Notes: generated by a model not told the origin, from the letters alone. Counted from the stretch's first letter, positions 1-7,136 are shown. The stretch is 9,018 bases of DNA from an uncultured Eubacterium sp. (GCA_910577215.1 CAJTMQ010000038.1:1-9018), one strand, 5' to 3'. A program made the numbers and translations.

Positions 1-9
1 TGATATAAT
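1..9 (+). promoter_or_regulatory. Extended -10 promoter element for the pgm operon (partial)
   Basis: A perfect TATAAT lies at 4-9 and is preceded by TG at 1-2 plus one base, which is the extended -10 form used by sigma-A. The predicted start of transcription is near base 16, giving a leader of about 23 nt that contains the GAGGA ribosome site at 28-32. Any -35 box would lie left of the window, so the promoter is only partly visible. Confidence 0.6.
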
Positions 10-38
10 TACAAAAAAATTTTTTATGAGGACTTTTT

Positions 39-1673
39 ATGAATTATTCGGAAAAATATCAGAAATGGCTTTCCTTTGCTGATGAAGCAACAAAAGCAGA
101 ACTTATTTCAATTGAAAATAATGAAAAGGAAATAGAAGACAGATTCTATAAAGACCTTGCTTTCGGCACAGGCGGACTTCGCGGTGTTATGGGTGCAGGC
201 TCTAACAGAATGAATAAATACACAGTCGGCAAAGCAACCTTAGGACTTGCAAATTACCTTAAGTCAAAATACAGCGGCGAAATTAAGGTTGCCCTTGCTT
301 ATGACAGCAGAAACAATTCCGCTTACTTTGCAAAGGTTTCTGCAGAAATTTTTGCAAACTGCGGCTTAAAGGTTTTTCTTTATGATACACTTGTGCCTGT
401 TCCCGTGCTTTCGTTCACAACAGCTTATCTTGGCTGTAATGCTGGCGTAATGATTACCGCTTCACATAATCCTAAGGAATATAACGGCTACAAGGTTTAT
501 GATAATCGTGGTTGCCAGTTCTGTACAGAGGATGCAAAAAATGCTATCGGATTTATTAATCAGATTGAAGATTTTACTTCAATTCCGTTTGGTAATGCAT
601 CAAAAGAAAATATTACAATGATCGGCGAAGAAACACTTTCTGCATATCTTGCAGAGGTGAAAAAGCAGAGCCTTTTTGAAGAAAAATCTGATTTGAAAAT
701 TGTTTACACGCCGCTTCACGGCACAGGCAATATTCCTGTAAGAAGAATGCTTGAAGGTCTTGATGTTACTGTTGTTAAAGAGCAGGAACTGCCTGACGGT
801 AATTTTTCAACGGTAAGAAGCCCCAACCCTGAGGAAAAGGATGCTTTGACGATTGCCATTGAAAAGGCAAAGGAAATCGGTGCGGATTTGGTGCTCGGAA
901 CGGATCCTGATTGTGACAGAGTGGGAATTGCAGTTAAGGCTGATAACGGAGAATATGTTCTCTTCACCGGAAATCAGACAGGTGCATTGCTTGTTAAATT
1001 TGTGCTTGAAATGAAAAAAAGTACGCTGAATCCAAAGTCAACGCTTGTTAAAACAATTGTTACCTCTGAGCTTGGTGCAAATATCGGCAGAAAATACGGA
1101 CTTATTATTGAAGAAACTCTGACAGGCTTTAAGTATATCGGAGACAAAATCAATAAGTATGAGGACAGCGGTGAACAGGAATTTGTTATAGGTTATGAGG
1201 AATCCTACGGCTATCTTGTAGGAACTCATGCAAGAGATAAGGATGCGGTTGTATCTGCAATGCTTATCTGCCAGATGGCAGCTTGGTACAAAAATCAGGG
1301 TAAAACTCTTATTGACGGTATGAATGAAATCTATGCTGAATACGGATATTACCTTGATTCACTTGATCCGTTTGTGCTTAAAGGCAAAGACGGAGCTGAA
1401 AAAATCCAGAGCCTGATGACATATTTCAGAGAAAACGGAACAGCACTTTTTGACGGAATTAAGAAAATTATAGATTTTTCGGCAGGTGTTGGTGATCTGC
1501 CGAAAGAAAATGTGCTTAAATTTATCTGGAATGACGGCTCTTGGATGGCGGTAAGACCAAGCGGAACAGAACCTAAAATAAAGGTTTATTACAGTGTTCA
1601 GGATGCAAGCAGAGAAAATGCTGAAAAGCGCCTTGCAGATATAAGAAAAATCATCGGCAACATTATAAAATAA
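39..1673 (+). CDS. pgcA: Alpha-phosphoglucomutase / phosphomannomutase (phosphohexomutase superfamily)
   Basis: This cytoplasmic enzyme interconverts hexose 1-phosphate and hexose 6-phosphate (glucose and probably mannose) through a phosphoserine intermediate. All four signature sites are visible: the catalytic loop TASHNP with the phosphoserine at S142, the magnesium loop DPDCDR with D289, D291 and D293, the sugar-specificity loop GYEESYG at 385-391, and the C-terminal phosphate-binding loop RPSGTEPK at 506-513. At 544 aa it is complete but slightly shorter than typical family members (about 570-580 aa). The start at 39 is supported by GAGGA at 28-32, 6 nt upstream. It is the first visible gene of an operon, 13 nt ahead of the NifU-like gene. 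The family symbol pgcA (pgm in other species) fits Gram-positive homologues. Preference for glucose or mannose cannot be read from the sequence alone; the mannosidase downstream makes a phosphomannomutase activity attractive, but that is inference. Confidence 0.95.
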   Translation: MNYSEKYQKWLSFADEATKAELISIENNEKEIEDRFYKDLAFGTGGLRGVMGAGSNRMNKYTVGKATLGLANYLKSKYSGEIKVALAYDSRNNSAYFAKVSAEIFANCGLKVFLYDTLVPVPVLSFTTAYLGCNAGVMITASHNPKEYNGYKVYDNRGCQFCTEDAKNAIGFINQIEDFTSIPFGNASKENITMIGEETLSAYLAEVKKQSLFEEKSDLKIVYTPLHGTGNIPVRRMLEGLDVTVVKEQELPDGNFSTVRSPNPEEKDALTIAIEKAKEIGADLVLGTDPDCDRVGIAVKADNGEYVLFTGNQTGALLVKFVLEMKKSTLNPKSTLVKTIVTSELGANIGRKYGLIIEETLTGFKYIGDKINKYEDSGEQEFVIGYEESYGYLVGTHARDKDAVVSAMLICQMAAWYKNQGKTLIDGMNEIYAEYGYYLDSLDPFVLKGKDGAEKIQSLMTYFRENGTALFDGIKKIIDFSAGVGDLPKENVLKFIWNDGSWMAVRPSGTEPKIKVYYSVQDASRENAEKRLADIRKIIGNIIK

Positions 1674-1686
1674 AGAGGAAAACATT

Positions 1687-1920
1687 ATGGAAAAGTATGT
1701 TTCACAGGTGCTTCAGCCTAAAATTCAGGGTGACGGCGGATGGATAGAATTTGTTTCTTTTGAAAACGGTGTTCTTACTGTTATTTTCAGAGGCGAATGC
1801 TCCAAATGTCTTATTCTTCACCGCTGTGTTGAATGGATAGAGGGCGAAATTAAAAGAGATCTGAAGAAAAATGTTAAGGTGAATGCAATACGCAAAAAGC
1901 CTTATTTTCAGGATATGTAA
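1687..1920 (+). CDS. Small stand-alone NifU C-terminal-domain-like iron-sulfur protein
   Basis: This 77-aa protein resembles the NifU C-terminal (Nfu) domain, which binds a 4Fe-4S cluster at a CxxC pair and hands it to target proteins. Visible marks are the DGG turn at 16-18 followed by a hydrophobic strand, a second strand (GVLTVIF, 28-34), and then GECSKC with C38 and C41 in the expected place before a helix. Two features are unusual: the proline that normally follows the second cysteine is replaced by leucine, and there is a third cysteine at C47. The end is basic (RKKPYF). Nfu proteins act as homodimers bridging one cluster; whether this one does is unknown. AGAGGAA about 6 nt upstream supports the start. 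It lies 13 nt after the phosphoglucomutase and 13 nt before the mannosidase, so it is almost surely co-transcribed, though no functional link is obvious. An alternative is a related small CxxC protein that has lost cluster binding. Confidence 0.75.
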   Translation: MEKYVSQVLQPKIQGDGGWIEFVSFENGVLTVIFRGECSKCLILHRCVEWIEGEIKRDLKKNVKVNAIRKKPYFQDM

Positions 1921-1933
1921 GGAGGTTTAAGCA

Positions 1934-4861
1934 ATGGCACATATTAAAGTTGTAAGACGCTCTATGCGCCCTGAGGAATGGACAGATTTACGCTTCGGCT
2001 GGCTTAAACGTCATATTTACAGCAGCAAATGGGAAATCAAAAATCTTATGATACGTGATGCACGTCAGGTTTCGGAAATGGAATTTGAGTATTATTCAGA
2101 GGATTACCGCCCGCTTAACAAGGGTGATATGTATTTCACACCTGACGGAACTGCATTCATTAAGGCAGATGTTGATATTCCGGAGGAGCTGCAGGGAAAA
2201 GAACTTTGGTTTTCTCTTAAAACAGCGGCGGAAATCTGTGTTAAGGTTAACGGCAGGTATATCGGCGGTGTTGACCCTAACCGTGAAAGAATGCTTCTTT
2301 CACCATATGTGAACAGTAAAGAAACGCTTCATTTTGATATGATGGGCTACAACAGAAGCAAGCCTGATGATGAGCGTAATCCGGAAAGTCTTTCCGTTCG
2401 CGGATGCCGCCAGATATTTGAGGGTGCTTATATCTGCACCGTAAATCATTCTGTGCAGGATCTTGTTTGGGATTTTGAACTTCTGCTTGATATTGCCAAG
2501 AGTGAGCTTTTCAGTGAGGATTACAGAAACTTCCTTAACAGAGAGCTCAACAATGCAATGAATTTCATTGATTTTGAAAGTGATGAATTAAACGGTGTTG
2601 AGGAAGCACAGAAATATCTTGATGAGGTTGTTTTTGCAAACGATAATTATAAAGGCAGCGGAGATGTTGCGCTTATTGCACATTCCCACCTTGATATTGC
2701 CTATTACTGGAGAAGAATTCACGCAGTTCAGAAGAATTTAAGAACTGTTCTGATTCAGCTTCGTCTTATGGATAAATACCCCGATTTTAAATATACACAT
2801 ACGCAGCCTTATGTTTATGAAACCCTTGAGAAGTATTATCCCGATGTGTTTGAGGAGCTTAAGGAAAAGGTTTCAAACGGTCAGTTTGAGCCTGTAGGTG
2901 CGATGTATGTTGAGCCTGACTGTAATGTTCCGAGTGCGGAAAGTCTGATACGTCAGTGCCTTTACGGTCAGCAGACATATGAAAGAATGTTCGGCAAAAG
3001 GGTAAATAATGCTTGGCTTCCCGATGTTTTCGGCAACAGCTGGATACTGCCGCAGATTCTCAAAAAGAGCGGTGTTGATTATTTTGTTTCAAACAAAATG
3101 TCCACCTGGAATGATACAAACCGTTTCCCGCACAACAATTTTATCTGGAAAGGAATAGACGGCACAGATGTGCTTGCCTGTGTTCCTCCCACTCACTTTA
3201 TCACATGGAATATGCCAAGTCAGATTCAGGAAAACTGGGAAGCGTATATTGATAAAGACAGTGGTGGTCAGACAATGAATATGTTTGGCTACGGTGACGG
3301 CGGTTCGGGCTGCACTGAGGAAATGATTGAATTGATGCACCGCTTTGATAAGCTTTCAATTATGCCTAAATGCACACATATGGGCGGTGCTGAATTCCTT
3401 GAAAAAAATCTTGCCGATAATGAAAATCTTGAAATGTGGGACGGTGAGCTTTATCTTGAAATGCACCGCGGTACATTCACAACCAAAAGTGATATGAAGC
3501 GTGCAAACCGCCGGCTTGAAAATAAATTCAGAAATGCTGAAATGCTTTCTGTTTTAAGAGGCGAGGATAACAGAGAAAAGATAACCGCTCTTTACAAAAA
3601 GCTTCTTATCAATCAGTTCCACGATATTCTGCCCGGTTCACATATTCACCCTGTATATGAAGATGCGATGGCAGATTATAAGGAAATAGAAGCAGAGCTT
3701 GATAAAATAATCGGCACAGGCTCAAAATACTTCAATACACTTAACTTTAAGCGTGATGCACTTACATTTGTTCCGAACAAAAAAGGTACATCCACAAGAT
3801 ACGGAGAAAAGGGTAATTGGCTTATTCCCGATATTCCTGCACTTTCATCCGCTTCACTCCGCAAAACCTATGTAAACGGTGAATGGATTGAAATCGGCGA
3901 AACGGTTGAAACACCGTACTATTCTGTTAAGTTTAATGAGGACGGCTCAATTGCTTCTCTTTATGACAAGGAGCTCGGAAGAGAATGGGCAGATGGTGAT
4001 TTCAATAAGATTAAAATCTATACAGACTGCCCCGGCAATTATGATGCGTGGGATATTCTCCCTAACTATAAAGATAAGCAGATTGATATTACTGTTTCAA
4101 AGCCGCTTTCACTTTTTGAGAAGGACAGTGAATGTGCTTCCTTCTTAACAGAGCTTAAAACCGAAAGCTCAACATGGACTATGATTATCCGCCTGTTCAG
4201 AAGAAGCAGGGGAGTTGAAGTTGAAAATATTGTTGACTGGAATGAAAAACATAAGCTTGCAAAGGCTGAATTTAGCTGCAATGTTTTAACAAGAAAGGCA
4301 CTTTGTGATACCTCGGCAGGTTTTATTGAAAGAGATACGCATAAAAACACCTCATGGCAGCAGGCTCGCTTTGAAACCTGCCACCACAAGTGGTGTGATC
4401 TTGCAGAAACAGACGGCGGCGTTGCTCTTATCAATGACGGCAAATATGGTGTTGGCTTTGACAAAAACGTTATGAGTCTTTCACTGCTTCGTGCAACAAT
4501 TCGCCCTGATGTAACCTCTGACATAGGCAGACACGATTTTTGTTATATGATTATGCCGCATGCGGATAATGCTGTTAAGGCAGGAATAAACAATATTGCA
4601 TTTCAGTATAACGTTCCTCTTGTTAAGGCAGATGTTCAGTATAACGGCAGCACCTTTGAGCCGCTTTATATGCAGGCTGTTAAGGACAGTGAAAACGGAA
4701 AAATGACTGTTATCCGTCTTTCAGAGCAGAACGGCACAAGAGGAAAAATTCAATTGGATAAAAAGGTTAAGCTTCTTAATATGCTTGAGGATGTTGAGGG
4801 CGAAACAGATGTACTTGAATACAAGCCGTTTGAAATTTTAACTATAGGAATTGATAAGTAA
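1934..4861 (+). CDS. GH38 alpha-mannosidase, cytosolic MAN2C1-like type
   Basis: This is a retaining glycoside hydrolase that removes alpha-linked mannose from oligosaccharides using a zinc ion. The 975-aa protein has no signal peptide, so it should act on imported glycans in the cytoplasm. Domain order: an N-terminal beta-rich domain (about 1-240), the GH38 catalytic domain (about 245-490), the mid helical domain with HRGTFTT starting at H511, and a long C-terminal beta-sandwich region (about 640-975). The expected zinc ligands are present: H252 and D254 in HSHLD, D364 in WLPDVFG (also the catalytic nucleophile), and H563 in NQFHDILPGS. The active site therefore looks intact and length is normal for the family. 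GGAGG directly after the preceding stop codon sets the start. The next gene starts within its stop codon. Linkage specificity (alpha-1,2, 1,3 or 1,6) cannot be inferred. Confidence 0.96.
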   Translation: MAHIKVVRRSMRPEEWTDLRFGWLKRHIYSSKWEIKNLMIRDARQVSEMEFEYYSEDYRPLNKGDMYFTPDGTAFIKADVDIPEELQGKELWFSLKTAAEICVKVNGRYIGGVDPNRERMLLSPYVNSKETLHFDMMGYNRSKPDDERNPESLSVRGCRQIFEGAYICTVNHSVQDLVWDFELLLDIAKSELFSEDYRNFLNRELNNAMNFIDFESDELNGVEEAQKYLDEVVFANDNYKGSGDVALIAHSHLDIAYYWRRIHAVQKNLRTVLIQLRLMDKYPDFKYTHTQPYVYETLEKYYPDVFEELKEKVSNGQFEPVGAMYVEPDCNVPSAESLIRQCLYGQQTYERMFGKRVNNAWLPDVFGNSWILPQILKKSGVDYFVSNKMSTWNDTNRFPHNNFIWKGIDGTDVLACVPPTHFITWNMPSQIQENWEAYIDKDSGGQTMNMFGYGDGGSGCTEEMIELMHRFDKLSIMPKCTHMGGAEFLEKNLADNENLEMWDGELYLEMHRGTFTTKSDMKRANRRLENKFRNAEMLSVLRGEDNREKITALYKKLLINQFHDILPGSHIHPVYEDAMADYKEIEAELDKIIGTGSKYFNTLNFKRDALTFVPNKKGTSTRYGEKGNWLIPDIPALSSASLRKTYVNGEWIEIGETVETPYYSVKFNEDGSIASLYDKELGREWADGDFNKIKIYTDCPGNYDAWDILPNYKDKQIDITVSKPLSLFEKDSECASFLTELKTESSTWTMIIRLFRRSRGVEVENIVDWNEKHKLAKAEFSCNVLTRKALCDTSAGFIERDTHKNTSWQQARFETCHHKWCDLAETDGGVALINDGKYGVGFDKNVMSLSLLRATIRPDVTSDIGRHDFCYMIMPHADNAVKAGINNIAFQYNVPLVKADVQYNGSTFEPLYMQAVKDSENGKMTVIRLSEQNGTRGKIQLDKKVKLLNMLEDVEGETDVLEYKPFEILTIGIDK

Positions 4862-5280
4862 TGCAGCCGTATCAAATTATTATTTTAATAGCAGTAATTC
4901 TAATATTCGGCATAATAATTCTGCCGCTGTTCAACCGCTGGCAGTTTAAAAGGCTTCCTGTTGATCAGCAGGTACTTGCAATTATGAAACAGGCAAACAA
5001 GCTTGTTTTCTGGAAGAATGTTTCAAACGGAAGAACGGGAAATCTTTTCTTTGTTAAAAATAAAAGAAAAATTCTTGTTTATCCGTGGGTGCTTGATGAA
5101 AATGGCAGAATGGTTATTGTTAAGAAAAATCCCTTTGATAACTGGAATTATCCTGAAGAAAAACCTCCGCTTGATGAAGCAGAGGTAAAGCAGGCAAGGG
5201 AGGAATTACGCAGGTATTCGGAAAAGTCTGTTGTAAAAATCGTCTTTAATGATCCATTTAAAGAGGGCGAAGCACAGTAA
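4861..5280 (+). CDS. Unknown protein with one N-terminal membrane anchor, coupled to the mannosidase gene
   Basis: I do not recognise this 139-aa protein. Residues 5-24 form one strongly hydrophobic helix followed by basic residues (R26, K30), suggesting a short N-terminal tail outside and a cytoplasmic soluble part of about 110 aa. That part has a strand-rich stretch (about 60-90, including KILVYPWVLDENG) and a charged helix (about 105-120) rich in E, K and R. No catalytic motif or metal site is evident. The ATG overlaps the last base of the mannosidase stop codon (TAATG), and AGGAA at 4846-4850 lies about 10 nt upstream, so translation is probably coupled to the mannosidase. Its last 24 codons and stop overlap the convergent minus-strand gene. 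It may be a membrane tether or accessory factor for the operon, but this is speculation. The coding call rests on the operon position, start overlap and plausible protein composition. Confidence 0.8.
   Translation: MQPYQIIILIAVILIFGIIILPLFNRWQFKRLPVDQQVLAIMKQANKLVFWKNVSNGRTGNLFFVKNKRKILVYPWVLDENGRMVIVKKNPFDNWNYPEEKPPLDEAEVKQAREELRRYSEKSVVKIVFNDPFKEGEAQ
5156..5185 (-). terminator. Intrinsic terminator of the minus-strand CmpB-like gene, inside the 139-aa gene
   Basis: Read on the minus strand from 5185 down, CCTCTGCTT pairs with AAGCGGAGG around a CATC loop, giving a 9-bp stem with one G-U wobble, followed at once by TTTTTC. It begins 20 nt after the minus-strand gene's stop codon at 5206-5208, normal terminator spacing. 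On the + strand the wobble becomes a C-A mismatch and there is no T-tract, so it should work only for the minus strand. Confidence 0.65.
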
Positions 5281-5610
5281 AAACCATAAGCATGAATACA
5301 ACAGGCAAATTTGTCCTGATAAATTCAGCGGTAAATTTGAATAATCCCAAACATTCATATGGTATTTCAGATTAAAGATGATACCGAAAATAAACTCAAC
5401 AGCTGTTATGATAACGGCTCCTGAAAGGCACTTCGTAATGAGAGGTGCCTTTTTGAATTCCTGCGCAATGAAGAATAAAAGTATAAGTATAATGCCGCCT
5501 GCAAAAAACATACTGTAATGCGTTCTTCCGCGCCAAATCATTTCAAGCGTGCAGTAGCCCTGCCCGCCGAGCAAAAAAATAAATAGATAATAATATAGTA
5601 AATAGTTCAT
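5206..5610 (-). CDS. CmpB-like four-helix integral membrane protein ('putative ABC transporter permease' family)
   Basis: This 134-aa protein matches my recollection of the small membrane family annotated as putative ABC transporter permease (ABC_trans_CmpB, PF06541); its real function is not established. Four hydrophobic helices are visible at about 3-20, 34-50, 61-81 and 99-121. Conserved-looking motifs are GGQGYCTLEMIWRGRTHYSM at 15-34 and VWDYSN at 87-92, followed by a GQICLLYS stretch at 99-106. The D123-D124 pair and following basic tail also fit the family end, so the part overlapping the neighbouring gene is probably genuine. It is convergent with the mannosidase operon, overlapping its last gene by 75 bp, and divergent from cca. 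There is no convincing Shine-Dalgarno upstream of the chosen ATG; this start is preferred because the first helix and the GG-GY motif follow it directly. No ABC ATPase partner lies nearby, so a true transporter role is doubtful. Confidence 0.85.
   Translation of the reverse strand: MNYLLYYYLFIFLLGGQGYCTLEMIWRGRTHYSMFFAGGIILILLFFIAQEFKKAPLITKCLSGAVIITAVEFIFGIIFNLKYHMNVWDYSNLPLNLSGQICLLYSCLWFLLCFALFKWIIKDDFYNRLFRIPA
5424..5454 (+). terminator. Intrinsic terminator of the pgm-mannosidase operon, inside the CmpB-like gene
   Basis: AAAGGCACTTC (5424-5434) pairs with GAGGTGCCTTT (5442-5452) in an 11-bp stem with one G-U wobble and a 7-nt loop, and runs into TTTTT at 5450-5454. It lies 143 nt beyond the last stop codon of the operon and wholly within the coding sequence of the opposite-strand gene. 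On the minus strand only three Ts follow the hairpin, so read-through in that direction is expected to be better. Confidence 0.6.
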
Positions 5611-5612
5611 AT

Positions 5613-5641
5613 TTGTATTATTAGGGCTTTTGTGTTAAAAT
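5613..5641 (+). promoter_or_regulatory. Extended -10 promoter for cca
   Basis: TTGTAT (5613-5618) and TAAAAT (5636-5641) are spaced by 17 bp, and TG at 5633-5634 gives the extended -10 form. Transcription would start near 5648, leaving a leader of about 15 nt that carries the ribosome site AGAGGTGG at 5651-5658, 4 nt before the cca ATG. The region is interleaved with the opposite-strand candidate promoter, so the two may compete. Confidence 0.6.
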
Positions 5642-5647
5642 AACCAA
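5615..5647 (-). promoter_or_regulatory. Candidate promoter for the CmpB-like gene, possibly leaderless
   Basis: On the minus strand TTGGTT (5647-5642) and TAATAA (5623-5618) are separated by 18 bp. The -10 ends 7 nt before the A of the ATG at 5610, which would place the transcription start at or next to the start codon. The absence of a ribosome site upstream of that ATG agrees with this, but both boxes are imperfect and AT-rich DNA gives such matches by chance. Confidence 0.35.
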
Positions 5648-5662
5648 AAAAGAGGTGGCACA

Positions 5663-6985
5663 ATGAACATATCCGAAAATGCTGAAAAGTTAATAAATAT
5701 TTTAAATGAAAACGGCTTCAAGGCTTATGTTGTGGGCGGATGTGTTCGTGATTATCTTCTTGGTAAAGACGCAGGGGATATTGATATAACAACCTCTGCA
5801 GCACCGCAGCAGGTTGAAAGTATACTGCAAAGTGAAAATATAAAGGTTGTTGAAACAGGCATTAAGCATGGTACTGTTACGGCAGTGTTGAACGGCAAAC
5901 CGTATGAAATAACAACCTTCAGAAAAGACGGAGATTATAAGGACAGCCGCCGCCCTGAAACAGTTGATTTTGTAACGGATATTAAAGAGGATTTAAGCCG
6001 CAGAGATTTCACAATCAATGCAATGGCATATAATCATTCAGAGGGTATTGTTGATTTGTTTGATGGTCAGACAGATTTGAATAATAAAATTATACGTGCA
6101 GTCGGCAATGCTGATTTAAGATTTAAAGAGGATGCCCTGCGTATTATGCGTGCGCTTCGCTTTTCGTCAACACTCGGCTTTGAAATTGAGGAAAGTACCA
6201 AAAAAGCTGTATTTGATAATATGCACCTGCTGAGCAATATTTCCTCGGAAAGAATTTTTACCGAGCTTACAAAACTGCTTATAGGTGATTATGCAATGCA
6301 GGTGCTTAATGAATACAGGGAAGTTATAGGCGTTATTATACCTGAGCTAAAGCCTGCATTTGATTGCGGGCAGAATAATCCGTGGCATATATATAATGTA
6401 TATGGGCATATTATTCACGCAGTTCATGCCGCACCGAAGGATAAGATTATCCGCTTAACAATGCTGCTGCACGATATAGGTAAGCCTCAGGTTAAAACCA
6501 CTGATGATAGGGGAATAGACCATTTTAAAACGCATGCTGCGATGGGTGCTGAAATTGCAAAAAAAGTGCTGAAGCGTTTTAAGGTAAGCAATGAGATTTT
6601 TGATAAGGTAACAACACTTATTTATTATCATCAGAGTGTTGAAAATGTTGATAATATAAGAATTAAACGCTGGCTTGCAAAAATAGGAGAGGATTATACA
6701 AGGGCACTTTTTCAGGTGCGACTTGCAGATTTGTATGCGCATAATCCCGAAAAAATCGGCTATGAGGTAGAAAAACTCAGCGAGCTTCAAAAGGAGCTTG
6801 AAGAAATTATTGCAGCAGGCGAAGCCTTTAAATTATCCGATTTATCAGTAAACGGAAATGATTTGCTCGCCCTTGGATATAAAGGCAGGGCAATCGGAGA
6901 AAAGCTGGATGAAATTTTAAATCTTGTTGTTGATGATAAGCTTGAGAATGAAAAAAAAGCAATATTGAATTATCTTAATCGTTAA
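5663..6985 (+). CDS. cca: CCA tRNA nucleotidyltransferase with HD domain
   Basis: This class II nucleotidyltransferase adds or repairs the 3'-CCA end of tRNAs without a nucleic-acid template. The head domain shows GGCVRD at 25-30 and the two metal-binding aspartates D39 and D41 in DID. It is followed by RRDFTINAMA starting at R113 and the neck motif EDALRIMRALRF starting at E156. The C-terminal half holds an HD phosphohydrolase-type domain with HDIGKP (H270-D271) and further histidines around it, as in many bacterial CCA enzymes. At 440 aa it is full length. The start is set by AGAGGTGG just upstream. It appears to be a single-gene transcript with its own promoter and a strong terminator 3 nt after the stop. 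Some bacteria split CC- and A-addition between two enzymes; the sequence as read does not exclude a partial activity, but a full CCA enzyme is the simplest reading. Confidence 0.93.
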   Translation: MNISENAEKLINILNENGFKAYVVGGCVRDYLLGKDAGDIDITTSAAPQQVESILQSENIKVVETGIKHGTVTAVLNGKPYEITTFRKDGDYKDSRRPETVDFVTDIKEDLSRRDFTINAMAYNHSEGIVDLFDGQTDLNNKIIRAVGNADLRFKEDALRIMRALRFSSTLGFEIEESTKKAVFDNMHLLSNISSERIFTELTKLLIGDYAMQVLNEYREVIGVIIPELKPAFDCGQNNPWHIYNVYGHIIHAVHAAPKDKIIRLTMLLHDIGKPQVKTTDDRGIDHFKTHAAMGAEIAKKVLKRFKVSNEIFDKVTTLIYYHQSVENVDNIRIKRWLAKIGEDYTRALFQVRLADLYAHNPEKIGYEVEKLSELQKELEEIIAAGEAFKLSDLSVNGNDLLALGYKGRAIGEKLDEILNLVVDDKLENEKKAILNYLNR

Positions 6986-6988
6986 ATG

Positions 6989-7026
6989 AAAAGACCGACA
7001 ATCAATTGAGTGTCGGTCTTTTCTTT
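6989..7026 (+). terminator. Strong intrinsic terminator of cca
   Basis: AAAAGACCGACA (6989-7000) pairs perfectly with TGTCGGTCTTTT (7011-7022). The 10-nt loop contains TCAATTGA, itself self-complementary, so the hairpin may extend further. The T-rich tail TTTTCTTT (7019-7026) completes a classic terminator 3 nt after the cca stop. The A-run on the left arm could also permit termination from the right. Confidence 0.92.
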
Positions 7027-7029
7027 CCG

Positions 7030-7053
7030 AGGATTCTCTTCATCGAGAGTCTT
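7030..7053. other. Short inverted repeat between the two terminators, function unknown
   Basis: GATTCTC (7032-7038) can pair with GAGAGTC (7045-7051) around a 6-nt loop with one G-U wobble, and two weaker outer pairs extend it to 7030 and 7053. It is followed by an A-run rather than a T-run on the + strand and has no T-run on the minus strand, so it is not a terminator. Confidence 0.3.
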
Positions 7054-7077
7054 AAAAAGCAAGGTAAATTATACTAT

Positions 7078-7106
7078 AGGGGCGATGATCAAATCGTCCC
7101 TTTTTC
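7078..7106 (+). terminator. Second terminator-like hairpin upstream of htpG
   Basis: AGGGGCGAT (7078-7086) pairs with ATCGTCCCT (7093-7101), a 9-bp stem with one G-U wobble and a 6-nt loop, followed by TTTTTC. It lies about 50 bp after the cca terminator and 30 bp before the htpG -35 box. It would give back-up insulation of the heat-shock gene. The TAGGGGCG...CGTCCCT form also resembles short palindromic intergenic repeats that I recall from Clostridia, so it may be one copy of a dispersed element. Confidence 0.6.
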
Positions 7107-7136
7107 ATTGTTCAAAAACATTTAACTTTTAGAGTG

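Noticed and set aside
4066..4524. 152-aa open frame on the minus strand inside the mannosidase gene
   Set aside because: It is antisense to strongly conserved GH38 C-terminal sequence, is low in recognisable motifs and rich in S, L and R, and has no promoter or neighbour on that strand. It is a shadow of codon bias, as are the frames at 716-967, 1359-1685, 3089-3340 and 6455-6790.
5306..5339. Inverted repeat CAAATTT...AAATTTG with an inner CTGA/TCAG stem, just after the 139-aa gene
   Set aside because: It looked like the operon terminator but is AT-rich, has internal unpaired bases and no T-tract on either strand. The sequence encodes a conserved part of the CmpB-like protein, so chance symmetry is likely.
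7070..7075. TATACT as a possible -10 box for a small RNA ending at the 7078-7106 hairpin
   Set aside because: There is no acceptable -35 at 16-18 bp upstream and no extended -10, and the start site would fall inside the hairpin stem.
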